DNA of 53,952 nt from Lachnospiraceae bacterium (GCA_015057435.1 SVEJ01000020.1:1-53952), one strand, 5' to 3'. Positions 8,157 to 17,985 are shown, numbered from the stretch's first letter. A program made the numbers and translations. The notes: a model not told the origin generated them from the letters alone.

Positions 8157-9488
8157 TCACTCCTTCAAATCTATCTTCATCAACTTCCTGTAAAAAACAA
8201 ATGACAAGAATGTGCCGACAATCCATCCTATCGGCCAAGCACACCAGATACCTGTTGCACCAAAAAATCTCGAAAAACCTATCGCCAACAATACTCTAAT
8301 AATAAGATCGGTAAATGTTGCAGTCATAAACCATTTCATCTTACCGGCTCCGCGTAAGATACCGTCAGTAACAAGCTTTATAGAAATCACAAAATAAAAT
8401 GGTGCCACAATACGCAAAAACATGATTCCTGAATCAATTGCCCCCATTGTCGGTTCTTTCATAAAAAAACTGATAAACTGTTTTCCAAAGAAAACATATA
8501 GCATCACAAAAGGAACACACAGTGACCATACCATTCTAAATCCAGCACAAAATCCGTCCTTCACACGGTCATACTTTCCTGCTCCAATATTTTGCGCAGC
8601 AAAATTCGATATTCCGTTTCCCAAAGTCGTAAATGATGTAATCACAAGGTTATTGAGCTTAATTGATGCTGCATATCCGGCTATCACCCCCGGACCAAAT
8701 CCGTTAATGACGCCCTGTATCAATATATTGCCTACCGAGATAAAGCTTTGCTGTAAGATACTCGGAATCGCAATTGCTGCAACTTTTCGTAGCATTGTCC
8801 CCGAAAACACGGCACCTTTCTCAGAGGTCTTAATCTTACGTATTCTTGTGAAAATCACGATTAACGCAAGCAAACAACTAAACCCCTGACAGATAAATGT
8901 AGCCCAAGCAACACCTGCTACGCCCATTCCAATTCCTTTGACAAACCATATATCCATAAAGATATTTGCCATCGAAGAAAATGCCAAAAAGAAAAATGGC
9001 GTTTTCGAATCACCCATACCGGAAAATATTCCGGTCGCAACGTTATAAAGCAATAAAAACGGAAAACCCAACACATAAATATCAAGATATGTTTTTGAAT
9101 CAGCCATAATACTATCAGGTGTCTTTATAGATGCAAGCATATCCGTTCCAAACAAAAGCCCTATCACAGTTAGAATAAGGCAAAGAATCGTTGCAGCAAT
9201 CAGCGTTGTACTAATAGCTAACTTCATTTCACAAAATTGTTTCGCCCCATACAGCTGCGATACAACCACAGAACATCCGATGTTACACCCAAATGCAAAT
9301 GCGATAAAAATGAGCGTTATTTCATAGCTGTTTCCTACCGCTGCAAGTGCATTTTCACCTACATAATTACCTACCACCAAGCTGTCGACTATATTATATA
9401 TTTGTTGAAAAATAACACTGGCAAATAATGGGAGACAGAACTTTATTAAAACACGATAAGGCGCTCCCACTGTTAAATCTTTGTTCAT
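8157..9488 (-). CDS. MATE family efflux transporter
   Basis: A 443-residue protein with 12 hydrophobic segments and the two pseudo-symmetric halves of MatE domains; the first contains PLFASVIFQQIYNIVDSLVVGNYVGENALAAVGNS. These proteins export cationic compounds in exchange for Na+ or H+; the substrate is unknown. It is the first gene of a tight operon with cardiolipin synthase. The start ATG has only a moderate AGGTAG site. It is only distantly similar to the second MATE protein of this window (31468-32859). Confidence 0.93.
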   Translation of the reverse strand: MNKDLTVGAPYRVLIKFCLPLFASVIFQQIYNIVDSLVVGNYVGENALAAVGNSYEITLIFIAFAFGCNIGCSVVVSQLYGAKQFCEMKLAISTTLIAATILCLILTVIGLLFGTDMLASIKTPDSIMADSKTYLDIYVLGFPFLLLYNVATGIFSGMGDSKTPFFFLAFSSMANIFMDIWFVKGIGMGVAGVAWATFICQGFSCLLALIVIFTRIRKIKTSEKGAVFSGTMLRKVAAIAIPSILQQSFISVGNILIQGVINGFGPGVIAGYAASIKLNNLVITSFTTLGNGISNFAAQNIGAGKYDRVKDGFCAGFRMVWSLCVPFVMLYVFFGKQFISFFMKEPTMGAIDSGIMFLRIVAPFYFVISIKLVTDGILRGAGKMKWFMTATFTDLIIRVLLAIGFSRFFGATGIWCAWPIGWIVGTFLSFVFYRKLMKIDLKE

Positions 9489-9532
9489 CTATACTACCTA
9501 TACCAATTTCTATTATACTAATATTTATCCAA

Positions 9533-9559
9533 AATAAAACTGCCTCGTAAGAGGCAGTT
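9533..9559 (-). terminator. Intrinsic terminator of the DUF5684 gene
   Basis: AACTGCCTC-GTAA-GAGGCAGTT forms a perfect nine-base-pair stem with a tetraloop, followed on the minus strand by TTTATTTTGG. Confidence 0.85.
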
Positions 9560-9579
9560 CCATTACACGTATTTCACAA

Positions 9580-9954
9580 TTATCCTACATAATCAGCATC
9601 GCCGAATGCAAGAATCAAGAGAAAGATTGGTGACAATAATACCATACCAATTCCGAATCCAACTCCCTTACCGAACTTGCCTGCTAACATGTAGTAAGCA
9701 ACAAGTACTGCGATAGAGCCAACTGCAGGAATGAATGATAATAAGAATAACCAACCATTACCCATGGCAATCTTGAATAATACATAACTGTTGTAGAATG
9801 GTACAATTGCTGCCCAACCAGGCTCTCCTGCCTTAGCAAATACCTTCCACATACCAACAATAATTAGTACGCAAAGTAATAATACTACTACAGAATAAGT
9901 ACCCATAAATGCAGCTAATGCGCCCATACTTGCATCGTTATAACCATATTCCAT
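9580..9954 (-). CDS. DUF5684-like small membrane protein
   Basis: A 124-residue protein with three to four hydrophobic segments. The stretch FAKAGEPGWAAIVPFYN (about residues 39-55) is the hallmark of DUF5684 proteins, sometimes annotated as signal-peptidase-like membrane proteins; no catalytic residues are evident. The start at 9954 follows GGAGGATTTCACA; the frame upstream lacks a site. It has its own terminator and is probably monocistronic or the end of a transcript from the AI-2E permease. Function unknown. Confidence 0.8.
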   Translation of the reverse strand: MEYGYNDASMGALAAFMGTYSVVVLLLCVLIIVGMWKVFAKAGEPGWAAIVPFYNSYVLFKIAMGNGWLFLLSFIPAVGSIAVLVAYYMLAGKFGKGVGFGIGMVLLSPIFLLILAFGDADYVG

Positions 9955-10043
9955 TGTGAAATCCTCCCTCCTTATATTTGCAGTAATCTGCATGACATTA
10001 ATCTACCAATATCGACAAGATTTGTCAAGTAATAACACTTCCA

Positions 10044-11192
10044 TCACTTCTTTTTTACAACTTTTTTGGGCATACATTCCTCTTCTTTTTTCTTCGTCGC
10101 ATCTTTTAATAACTTATAGGCCGCAGCAGATATTGGCACACCTACCAACATACCAACCACACCACCTAATCCGCTACCAAGCATAATTGCAGCAAGCACC
10201 CATATACCAGGTAATCCAATAGAAGAACCAACCACTCTCGGATAGATTAGATTACCTTCTAATTGCTGTAGGATTAACAGATAAATAATAAACACCAATG
10301 CGAGCTTCGGATCAACAGTTAAAATCATAAATGCACCTAATGCAGCACCAATATACCCTCCAAATACAGGAATCAATGCAGTAAGACCAACCAAAGCACC
10401 AATCGGACCTGCATAAGGTATTTTAATAATCCACATACCAATTGTACAAAGTGTTCCAAGAATTACTGCTTCTGTTGCCTGTCCGACAAAGAAATTTGAA
10501 AAGCTATTGTGAACAACATCCAAAACATAGATTGTCTTATCGTAAATTGTTGGCTTCATAAATGCTTTCATCACACGATTAATATTCCCTGCAAGTTCTT
10601 CCTTACACGCCAACACATACATACTAAAAATCAACGCAACAACTGCATTGGTTACCGCTCCAAAGAATGAACCAACAATTGTTGTGGCAGAAGAAAGAAT
10701 TCCCTTTGTTCCGCTCATCAAACCTGATGTCACTTTGTTAATGATACCTCCCCAATCAAGATTCATATTGGTTAAAGACTCCTGTAATGCAGGAATTCTG
10801 TCAGAATTCTCAACCAAAAAATCCCATCCTTTTTGTAATAACACCGGAACATCTTTCGAAATTACAACGAAACAATCTACAACCTGCGGAATTACTAAAT
10901 ACATTACAAAAATAACAATCAGCACTAACAATGTAAGTGACAACACCATACAAACTGCACGTCTTGTTTTAATAACAATTTTCTTTTTACTCTTAGGAAA
11001 ATATAATTTCTCCAAACGAACCATTAGTATATTCAAAATATAAGCAATTACACATCCTAACGTCAACGGATACGCCACAGAAAGTAATGTATTCACACCA
11101 CCTACCACAGCCGGAAAATTCATCACGATTAGAACCAATATTGCAACTGTAATTCCATATTTCAAAAATTTCTTATACGCCAGATCTTTCAT
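10044..11192 (-). CDS. AI-2E family transporter (YdiK/TqsA-type permease)
   Basis: A 382-residue integral membrane protein with about eight helices: two or three at the N-terminus, a soluble central segment rich in charged residues (about 120-170), then hydrophobic helices ending in GLPGIWVLAAIMLGSGLGGVVGMLVGVP, which is typical of the family. Family members have been linked to autoinducer-2 export or Na+/H+ exchange, so the substrate is open. The start at 11192 follows GAGAGGATAGAAGTT; the annotated frame can extend 11 residues but without support. The C-terminal tail is lysine-rich. Confidence 0.9.
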   Translation of the reverse strand: MKDLAYKKFLKYGITVAILVLIVMNFPAVVGGVNTLLSVAYPLTLGCVIAYILNILMVRLEKLYFPKSKKKIVIKTRRAVCMVLSLTLLVLIVIFVMYLVIPQVVDCFVVISKDVPVLLQKGWDFLVENSDRIPALQESLTNMNLDWGGIINKVTSGLMSGTKGILSSATTIVGSFFGAVTNAVVALIFSMYVLACKEELAGNINRVMKAFMKPTIYDKTIYVLDVVHNSFSNFFVGQATEAVILGTLCTIGMWIIKIPYAGPIGALVGLTALIPVFGGYIGAALGAFMILTVDPKLALVFIIYLLILQQLEGNLIYPRVVGSSIGLPGIWVLAAIMLGSGLGGVVGMLVGVPISAAAYKLLKDATKKKEEECMPKKVVKKK

Positions 11193-11316
11193 AACTTCTA
11201 TCCTCTCTTTTTTGATTATTACCATCTTTACTATTGTATATCACTTTCAACAAGATATCTAGAGTTAATTTTATTATATATATATACAAAATACATGAAT
11301 TTTCTTCAACGTTTGG

Positions 11317-11345
11317 TTGATAGCCTCTTATTTTTTTGATATCAT
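11317..11345 (+). promoter_or_regulatory. SigA-type promoter of the AAA+/LysR operon
   Basis: TTGATA, a 17-base spacer, then TATCAT; the ATG of the ATPase is 32 bases beyond. The spacing is ideal and the match to TTGACA/TATAAT is 5/6 in each box. Confidence 0.75.
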
Positions 11346-11376
11346 AGAGACATCATAAAAAATGAGAGGATAAATT

Positions 11377-12840
11377 ATGGATCAGGAAACACAAGACGTA
11401 TATAAAACAACTATATCAATTGCTGAAAAAATCGACAAATATATGATGAAAAACACAATGGAGAATGTGTCTGTAAGAGAACTTTTAAGAATGGATTTAC
11501 GCGACTTTCTTGTTTTTCTTACAATTGCAGATCGCGTTGTTGCCAAGGATGAAATTCGTTACATTAACAAATCTCTCGGATACACTTTTGACTCAGATAC
11601 AATGAAATCTTTTGCAATGAACAGTCGGATTATTCGGGATGATTTTCTTAACGACCCACCTGCATCTTTAAAGTATTTTCTGGACTTTGCAAAAGATGAG
11701 ATGATTATACACGAATCCAAGTATTACGATATCAAGAAACTGTATATGCTGACATTCCAGATAATCGGCGAAGATTTTCTTTCATGTTGCAAACATGTAG
11801 AATCCCAAGAGGTAAATCAACTGACGCGATATCGCTTTATGCTTGAAAGTGCAATCAAATCTCACACAAAAAGTGGTGGTGTTGCGCCGCATAGACCTGA
11901 CAGCATCCCATTTAAACTAAAATCAAAAGAAGAAAAGGAAATCGGACATTCTGACGACGATACCAGCGACATTCCTTTTGTTGGCAATGTCAGTGGTGGT
12001 GATAAGACAATCCACGATTTAGATGATTTATTGGAAGAACTTGATTCATTAATCGGTTTGGATTCTGTCAAACAGGAAGTACGTAATCTGATTAATTTAT
12101 TAAAAATAGTGGAACTTCGAACCAAGAATGGATTAAAAGCACCATCTGTTACAAAACATTTTGTATTTACCGGTAATCCGGGTACAGGTAAGACCACTGT
12201 CGCACGTCTCTTATCCGAAATCTATTGTTCCTTAGGTGTTCTTTCTAAGGGACATATGGTTGAAGTAGACCGTTCAGGAATGGTTGCCGGATACATGGGA
12301 CAGACTGCCATCAAAGTAAAGGAAGTAATAGACAAAGCAAAAGGTGGCGTTTTATTTATTGATGAAGCTTATGCGCTTTCTAATGAAACACCCGGTGGAG
12401 ATTTTGGTCAGGAAGCAATTGATACACTTGTAAAAGGTATGGAAGACAATCGTGAGGATATGATTGTAATTGTTGCCGGATATCCCGATTTGATGGACAA
12501 GTTTGTGAAATCTAATCCCGGATTAAAATCCCGTTTTCAAAAAACAATTCATTTCCCGGATTACACTGCAAAAGACTTGTATTCCATCTTCCTTCGTTTT
12601 TGCAAAACCAATGACTATGTACTAAGCAACGAAGGCTCTGTTTACTTAATGGAACAGTTAGAACAATATGTTGCCAACGCCGACAAATACTTTGGTAACG
12701 CCAGAGATGTTCGTAACTTTTTGGATATTGCAATTTCTTCTCAAGCAAACCGCTTGTTAGAAGAAAATAATACCGACCCAAATGCACTTATGACATTGAC
12801 CCCTGCAGATTTGGCACATATTTTTGACAAGGAGCATTAA
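11377..12840 (+). CDS. AAA+ ATPase of the CbbX/SpoVK family with an extra N-terminal domain
   Basis: A 487-residue cytoplasmic ATPase. Residues about 215-480 form the CbbX/SpoVK-type AAA+ module: ELDSLIGLDSVKQEV, Walker A GNPGTGKTT (about 267), pore-type segment SGMVAGYMGQT, Walker B GGVLFIDEAYAL (about 326), sensor-1 IVIVAGYPD and arginine finger GLKSRF (about 382). CbbX remodels Rubisco, SpoVK acts in sporulation and EccA in type VII secretion; none of their partners is here. The first 200 residues are a helical domain (LRDFLVFLTIADRVVAKDEIRYI) that vaguely resembles TerB, and probably choose the client. It has a strong promoter, and GAGAGGA precedes the ATG. The next gene starts one base after its stop. 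Confidence 0.9.
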   Translation: MDQETQDVYKTTISIAEKIDKYMMKNTMENVSVRELLRMDLRDFLVFLTIADRVVAKDEIRYINKSLGYTFDSDTMKSFAMNSRIIRDDFLNDPPASLKYFLDFAKDEMIIHESKYYDIKKLYMLTFQIIGEDFLSCCKHVESQEVNQLTRYRFMLESAIKSHTKSGGVAPHRPDSIPFKLKSKEEKEIGHSDDDTSDIPFVGNVSGGDKTIHDLDDLLEELDSLIGLDSVKQEVRNLINLLKIVELRTKNGLKAPSVTKHFVFTGNPGTGKTTVARLLSEIYCSLGVLSKGHMVEVDRSGMVAGYMGQTAIKVKEVIDKAKGGVLFIDEAYALSNETPGGDFGQEAIDTLVKGMEDNREDMIVIVAGYPDLMDKFVKSNPGLKSRFQKTIHFPDYTAKDLYSIFLRFCKTNDYVLSNEGSVYLMEQLEQYVANADKYFGNARDVRNFLDIAISSQANRLLEENNTDPNALMTLTPADLAHIFDKEH

Positions 12841-12841
12841 T

Positions 12842-13720
12842 ATGACTTTATTAGCTTATCAGATTTTTCAAACAGTTGTAGAACAAGGAAGTTTTCAGCG
12901 TGCAGCAGAAGTGTTGAATCTGACACCATCTGCTATTAGTCACGCTGTATCAACCGCTGAAAAAGAACTCGGTTTTCCATTATTCAACCGTAACAAAAAC
13001 GGAGTAACGCTTACAAGTTACGGAGAAAACCTACACCCTTATATCCTTACAGTTCTCAACAGTGATGCGAAGCTACAACAAGCAATCTTGGAATTCAACG
13101 GACTAACACACGGTTCAGTCAAGATAGGAACGTTTTCATCGGTTTGCAACAACTTTATACCTGATATCGTTACAACCTTTTCAAAATCACATCCGAATAT
13201 TGAAATAAAAATCTATCAGGGTACGTATGACGATGTCTATAACTGGATTAAGACAGGTGTTGTGGATCTTGGATTCTTATCCGAATCAAGTTGCAAAGAT
13301 ATTCCAATCACTCCTGTATATGAAGATGAATTACTTTGTGTTACACCAAAGAATTTCAAGTCTGCCAATAAAAAGTATATAGAATTAGAAGATTTATCAA
13401 AACAAAAATTTGTCTCGCAAAGAGAAAGTACAGATGCGGATATTCAGAATCTATTCAAGAAATATCAGTTTTCTATCCGCTCTTCTTGTCATGTAGAAGA
13501 TGATTCAAGTACAATTGCGATGGTTGCCGCAGGACTTGGTGTCTGCATCATGCCACAACTTGTTATGAATAATATAAACTATGATGTTAATATGTATTCA
13601 TTAAAACCTGCCGAATACCGTACAATCGGAATCTGTGCATTGAATAGCGAAACAATGGCGCCTGCTGTAAAAACAATGCATAAGCATATTATTCGGTATT
13701 TCAAAAATCTCGAAATCTAA
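12842..13720 (+). CDS. LysR-type transcriptional regulator
   Basis: A 292-residue LysR regulator of normal length. The N-terminal winged helix-turn-helix is clear (AYQIFQTVVEQGSFQRAAEVLNLTPSAISHAVSTAEKELGFPLF), and the remainder is the periplasmic-binding-protein-like effector domain that recognises an unknown small molecule. The start at 12842 follows AAGGAGCATTAAT, whose AGGAG lies in the last codons of the ATPase gene; only one base separates the two genes. LysR genes are usually divergent from targets; here the regulator is cotranscribed with a CbbX-like ATPase. A bidirectional terminator follows. Confidence 0.94.
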   Translation: MTLLAYQIFQTVVEQGSFQRAAEVLNLTPSAISHAVSTAEKELGFPLFNRNKNGVTLTSYGENLHPYILTVLNSDAKLQQAILEFNGLTHGSVKIGTFSSVCNNFIPDIVTTFSKSHPNIEIKIYQGTYDDVYNWIKTGVVDLGFLSESSCKDIPITPVYEDELLCVTPKNFKSANKKYIELEDLSKQKFVSQRESTDADIQNLFKKYQFSIRSSCHVEDDSSTIAMVAAGLGVCIMPQLVMNNINYDVNMYSLKPAEYRTIGICALNSETMAPAVKTMHKHIIRYFKNLEI

Positions 13721-13727
13721 TCGCAAT

Positions 13728-13758
13728 AAAAAAGCTTCCCTTTTGGGAAGCTTTTTTT
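13728..13758. terminator. Bidirectional terminator between LysR and DUF975 genes
   Basis: AAAAAAGCTTCCC-TTTT-GGGAAGCTTTTTTT: a 13-base-pair stem with A/T tracts on both sides, serving the converging genes on each strand. Confidence 0.92.
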
Positions 13759-13765
13759 ATTATAA

Positions 13766-14347
13766 TTATCTGATTGTCTCATAAAACTGCACACGAGCTG
13801 CATTCATGTATGGTGCAATCCAGAAGAAACCGATTCCGCAAGTAAACGAAGCAAGTAAAATCCAACCAATGAAAGTCAAGTCCAAAATGAACAATTCCAT
13901 CTTATGTCCATCCATAATCTTCTGACTTTCATCAATACATGTTTTCCAATCCCATGTTGGATTATCTACCTTAATATAATATGCCATTCCATATGCATAC
14001 ATTTTGATGATACCAGGAATCACAAACAATAATGACCATAAAAATGTAAACAATGAAATCATCAAACCTAACAAGAAATACTCCAAAAAGTCACTGTTAA
14101 ATGCCTTGAACGTATCATTAATATTAATCGGCTGACCATCTCTTGCCTGATTCAAGAAAATATAACTTAATCCATATGTCATTGGACCTACTACTAAGAA
14201 ACTTCCCACATAAGGAACAACACTACCTACGATTCCGCTGATTGCTCCTACAATCAGACAAACAACACCGGCCATTAACCATGGTGTTACAAAAGGGCCT
14301 CCACCTAACTGTTCTCTTGCTTTTGCTCTTAAATCTGCATAATTCAT
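13766..14347 (-). CDS. DUF975 family membrane protein
   Basis: A 193-residue integral membrane protein with about five hydrophobic segments. The N-terminus MNYADLRAKAREQL and the motif MYAYGMAYYIKVDNPTWDW...ESQKIMDGHKMELF (residues about 120-155) are characteristic of DUF975, a family of unknown function common in Firmicutes. The ATG follows AGGAGG. It lies downstream of serS and glgA, with 53 bases to serS, and may be the last gene of that transcript. Confidence 0.88.
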   Translation of the reverse strand: MNYADLRAKAREQLGGGPFVTPWLMAGVVCLIVGAISGIVGSVVPYVGSFLVVGPMTYGLSYIFLNQARDGQPININDTFKAFNSDFLEYFLLGLMISLFTFLWSLLFVIPGIIKMYAYGMAYYIKVDNPTWDWKTCIDESQKIMDGHKMELFILDLTFIGWILLASFTCGIGFFWIAPYMNAARVQFYETIR

Positions 14348-14400
14348 TAATAAATCCTCCTATTGTATCTTTTTATAAATAATTTTCCTAAAATTATTCT

Positions 14401-15678
14401 TTACTGAATCTTATCCTTGCCACCCATATAAGGACGCAACGCTTCCGGTATATTCACGCTACCATCCGCATTCAAGTTATTCTCTAAGAATGCAATCAAC
14501 ATACGTGGTGGAGCAACAACCGTATTATTCAATGTATGTGCAAAATACTTGCCATTCTCACCATCTACACGAATTTTAAGACGTCTTGCCTGTGCATCTC
14601 CAAGATTAGAACAACTACCCACTTCAAAATATTTCTTCTGTCTTGGTGACCATGCTTCTACATCAATTGACTTAACCTTAAGGTCTGCCAAGTCACCGGA
14701 ACAACACTCTAGTGTACGAACCGGAATATCTAATGTACGGAATAAGTCTACAGTATTCTGCCATAATTTATCAAACCACATTGGGCTTTCTTCCGGCTTA
14801 CATACAACAATCATCTCCTGCTTCTCAAACTGGTGAATACGATATACACCACGCTCTTCAATTCCGTGTGCACCTTTTTCCTTACGGAAACATGGCGAAT
14901 AACTTGTAAGCGTCTTAGGAAGCTGGTCTTCCTTAATAATTGTATCAATAAATTTACCAATCATAGAATGCTCACTTGTACCGATTAAGTAAAGGTCTTC
15001 TCCCTCAATCTTGTACATCATCGCATCCATCTCAGCAAAACTCATAACACCTGTAACAACATTTGAACGAATCATAAATGGCGGAATACAATAAGTAAAT
15101 CCTCTGTCAATCATAAAATCTCTTGCATAAGAAATGATTGCAGAATGAAGCCTTGCAATATCTCCCATCAGATAATAAAATCCGTTACCGGCAACTTTAC
15201 CTGCTGCATCCAAATCAATACCATCAAACTTTTCCATAATCTCTGTATGATATGGAACGTCAAACTCCGGAACAACCGGTTCACCATACTTTTGAATCTC
15301 GACATTCTCGCTGTCATCTTTACCAATCGGAACAGATGGATCAATAATATTCGGAATCACCATCATAATATTCGTAATCTTTTCCTGCAATTCTTTTTCC
15401 TGTTCTTCCAAAGCCGCAAGTTCTGCAGAACGTTCTGTCACAAGCTTCTTGGTTGCTTCTGCCTCTTCCTTTTTGCCCTGTGCCATCAATGCACCAATCT
15501 GCTTAGAAATCTTATTACGATCCGCACGAAGCGCATCTGCCTTACCCTGTGTCTCACGTGCTTTCGCATCCAATTCGATTACTTCATCCACCAATGGTAA
15601 CTTGTCATCCTGAAACTTATTCTTGATGTTTTGCTTTACTACGTCAGGATTTTCGCGTAAAAATCTAATGTCAATCAT
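14401..15678 (-). CDS. serS: Seryl-tRNA synthetase
   Basis: It charges tRNA-Ser (and tRNA-Sec) with serine. The 425-residue length is normal. The N-terminal arm (residues about 1-110) is a long coiled coil rich in K/E/A. The class II catalytic core follows with motif 2 FRKEKGAHGIEERGVYRIHQFEKQE (about 268-292) and motif 3 near NNTVVAPPRMLIAFLENN. The start follows GAGGAGAGAGAAC. Only 19 bases separate it from glgA upstream, so there is no room for the T-box leader often seen on Firmicute serS genes; it is probably read through from glgA. Confidence 0.97.
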   Translation of the reverse strand: MIDIRFLRENPDVVKQNIKNKFQDDKLPLVDEVIELDAKARETQGKADALRADRNKISKQIGALMAQGKKEEAEATKKLVTERSAELAALEEQEKELQEKITNIMMVIPNIIDPSVPIGKDDSENVEIQKYGEPVVPEFDVPYHTEIMEKFDGIDLDAAGKVAGNGFYYLMGDIARLHSAIISYARDFMIDRGFTYCIPPFMIRSNVVTGVMSFAEMDAMMYKIEGEDLYLIGTSEHSMIGKFIDTIIKEDQLPKTLTSYSPCFRKEKGAHGIEERGVYRIHQFEKQEMIVVCKPEESPMWFDKLWQNTVDLFRTLDIPVRTLECCSGDLADLKVKSIDVEAWSPRQKKYFEVGSCSNLGDAQARRLKIRVDGENGKYFAHTLNNTVVAPPRMLIAFLENNLNADGSVNIPEALRPYMGGKDKIQ

Positions 15679-15697
15679 GTTCTCTCTCCTCTTACTT

Positions 15698-17149
15698 TTA
15701 ATAGCCTAAGACTTTATCATATAACTGCATATATTTTACTGCAGATTTGTCCCATGAGAAATCTTGTTTCATTCCTCTAACCACCATCTTATTCCAATCA
15801 TCTCTATGATCATAATAGATTTCCTTTGAATAATTAATGATTTTTAGCATTTCATCAGCATTATAGTTACTGAATGAAAAACCTGTTCCCGTTCCTTCAT
15901 ATTCATTGTATGGAATAACCGTATCCTTTAATCCGCCGGTCTCTCTTACAATCGGAACCGTACCATAGCGAAGTGCAATGAGCTGTGTCAGTCCGCACGG
16001 TTCGAAACGTGAAGGCATAAGCATTGCATCTGCTGCAGCATACAACCTGTGAGCTCGTTCATCATTATAACAAATGTTTGCGGAAACTCTGTCAGAATAT
16101 ACCCACTGATAATGCTTAAACATATTCTCATACTTTGCTTCTCCTGTACCGATTACGACAAACTGTACATACGGATCCACAATTCCTTCCATCACCCAGT
16201 CAACCAAATCCAGACCTTTTTGATCTGTCAGACGGGAAATAATACCAATCATATACTTATTCTCATCTACAGGCAAGCCCAATTCTTTTTGCAATTCAAT
16301 CTTATTCGTTGCTTTTCCTTTTTTGTAGCTTCGAACATTATATTTCTTGAACAATTTCTCATCTTTATGCGGATCATATATTTCATAATCAATACCATTG
16401 ACAATACCGCATAATTTCTGATTATGAAATCTCAATACATCATCCAGATTCTCACCATACTCAGGAGTCTGAATCTCACCGGCATACGTATCACTTACTG
16501 TTGTTATATAATCTGAGTAAATCATACCTGCCTTTAACATATTACCATCTTTGAAAAACTCCATTCTGTCCGGTGTAAATACATAATCAGGAAGACCTGA
16601 TATATACTTAAATGTCTTCACATCCCATACACCCTGAAACTTCAGATTATGAATCGTCATAATCGTCTTCGTACCATAGAAAAACGGATTCTCTCTATAA
16701 AGTGTATGTAAATATACAGGAACCAAACCGGCCTGCCAATCATGACAGTGAATTACATCCGGCTTAAAATTAATAACCGGCAAAATCGCTAAAGCTGCTT
16801 TACTAAAAAATGTAAATTTCTCAATATCAAAACGAATCGTTCCATATGGTGCCCAACCCGAAAAATAATACTCGTTATCAATGAAATAGTATGTAATGCC
16901 ATCCAACTCCATTGACATAATACCAACATGCACATTTTCGAAACGTTGACCAAGATCCATATAAAAATGATGCACATACTGAAATTTTTCTCTATACTCC
17001 CATGGTATACATGTATAATTCGGAATTACGACACGAACATCATACTCTTCCTTCGGAAACATCTTTGGCAATGCTCCCACTACATCTGCCAAGCCACCTG
17101 TCTTAATAAAAGGTACACATTCCGACGCAACAAATAAAATATTCTTCAT
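15698..17149 (-). CDS. glgA: Glycogen (starch) synthase, ADP-glucose type
   Basis: It extends alpha-1,4-glucan chains from ADP-glucose in glycogen storage. The 483 residues match GlgA (GT5). The KTGGLADVVGALPKMF motif near residue 17 binds ADP-glucose. The C-terminal GT-B half has PSRFEPCGLTQLIALRYGTVPIVRETGGL, with the catalytic/nucleotide-binding EPCGL segment. The start at 17149 follows GGAGGGTG. No other glg gene lies in the window. It sits directly upstream of serS, an unusual pairing that probably reflects only cotranscription. Confidence 0.96.
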   Translation of the reverse strand: MKNILFVASECVPFIKTGGLADVVGALPKMFPKEEYDVRVVIPNYTCIPWEYREKFQYVHHFYMDLGQRFENVHVGIMSMELDGITYYFIDNEYYFSGWAPYGTIRFDIEKFTFFSKAALAILPVINFKPDVIHCHDWQAGLVPVYLHTLYRENPFFYGTKTIMTIHNLKFQGVWDVKTFKYISGLPDYVFTPDRMEFFKDGNMLKAGMIYSDYITTVSDTYAGEIQTPEYGENLDDVLRFHNQKLCGIVNGIDYEIYDPHKDEKLFKKYNVRSYKKGKATNKIELQKELGLPVDENKYMIGIISRLTDQKGLDLVDWVMEGIVDPYVQFVVIGTGEAKYENMFKHYQWVYSDRVSANICYNDERAHRLYAAADAMLMPSRFEPCGLTQLIALRYGTVPIVRETGGLKDTVIPYNEYEGTGTGFSFSNYNADEMLKIINYSKEIYYDHRDDWNKMVVRGMKQDFSWDKSAVKYMQLYDKVLGY

Positions 17150-17284
17150 ACAATCACCCTCCATTACGATTCTAATGAAATCAGATAATCAAAAATGACC
17201 ATCTATATAATTATACCTTTTTTTGTAAAATATGTCTACGAAAAACAAGCATTCACAAAAACATCTGTGATTTTAAAACATTCA

Positions 17285-17887
17285 TTAACGCAATTCATCC
17301 AATGTCTTTTTGTATGCTTCCACAAAATCACGAAGAAAGACTCTTACTTCCGGAATATCCATCTCTGTCAGTTTCGCATATACTGCAGATTTGGCGCTTG
17401 AAAATTCCTTATTTCCGGCCTTTTCCTCTTCTATACATTTTACATAAGCAGATATTCTGTCTGCTGCTTTTACAAGTTTCCAAAGATATTCTTCGCCTTC
17501 TTGCGGAAAGAATATTCCGATATATTCTTCCTGCAAATAATCAGGAAGCATCTCAATCAAATCTTTTGCCGCCTGTTCCTCTACAAACTTATAAGCTTCC
17601 ACTGTCTCCTTATTATAATACTTGATTGGTGTTGGCATATCACCCGTAATGATTTCCGTACAATCATGATACATACCAATTAACGCAGCCTTTTCAGCAT
17701 TTATTCGATTATTGAATTTCTTATTACTAATCAAAGCTAACACATGTGCAATCATTCCTACTTCCAACGAATGCTCACTAATATTTTCCGGATATGAATT
17801 GCGCATCAATGCCCAACGATTAATATACTTCATACGCGATAACATCGCAAAAAATGAACTATCATAATCTCTATACTCTTTCTCCAT
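17285..17887 (-). CDS. YfbR-like HD-domain 5'-nucleotidase
   Basis: A 200-residue soluble HD phosphohydrolase. The YfbR signature is clear: MLSRMKYINRWALMRNSYPENISEHSLEVGMIAHVLALI. The metal-binding H (in SEHS) is followed by HDCTE (in GMYHDCTEIITGDMPTPIKYY), then a further aspartate in KAADRISAYVKC. E. coli YfbR dephosphorylates deoxynucleoside 5'-monophosphates, so a nucleotide-pool role is likely. The start at 17887 follows AAGGAGGATGGATA. An extended -10 lies 46 bases upstream, and the gene is divergent from the pilin-like gene. Confidence 0.88.
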   Translation of the reverse strand: MEKEYRDYDSSFFAMLSRMKYINRWALMRNSYPENISEHSLEVGMIAHVLALISNKKFNNRINAEKAALIGMYHDCTEIITGDMPTPIKYYNKETVEAYKFVEEQAAKDLIEMLPDYLQEEYIGIFFPQEGEEYLWKLVKAADRISAYVKCIEEEKAGNKEFSSAKSAVYAKLTEMDIPEVRVFLRDFVEAYKKTLDELR

Positions 17888-17932
17888 TATCCATCCTCCT
17901 TGCAATACAATCAATCTACAAACACTTACCCT

Positions 17933-17941
17933 ATTGTAACA
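17933..17941 (-). promoter_or_regulatory. Extended -10 of the YfbR-like gene
   Basis: On the minus strand TGTTACAAT (TGn-TACAAT) lies 46 bases upstream of the ATG. No convincing -35 was found. Confidence 0.5.
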
Positions 17942-17985
17942 TGATATTCTTCATTTGTGTGCTTTTTATGTTTTTCTATATATCG

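Noticed and set aside
15679..15697. T-box leader for serS
   Set aside because: Only 19 bases separate serS from glgA, too short for a T-box.
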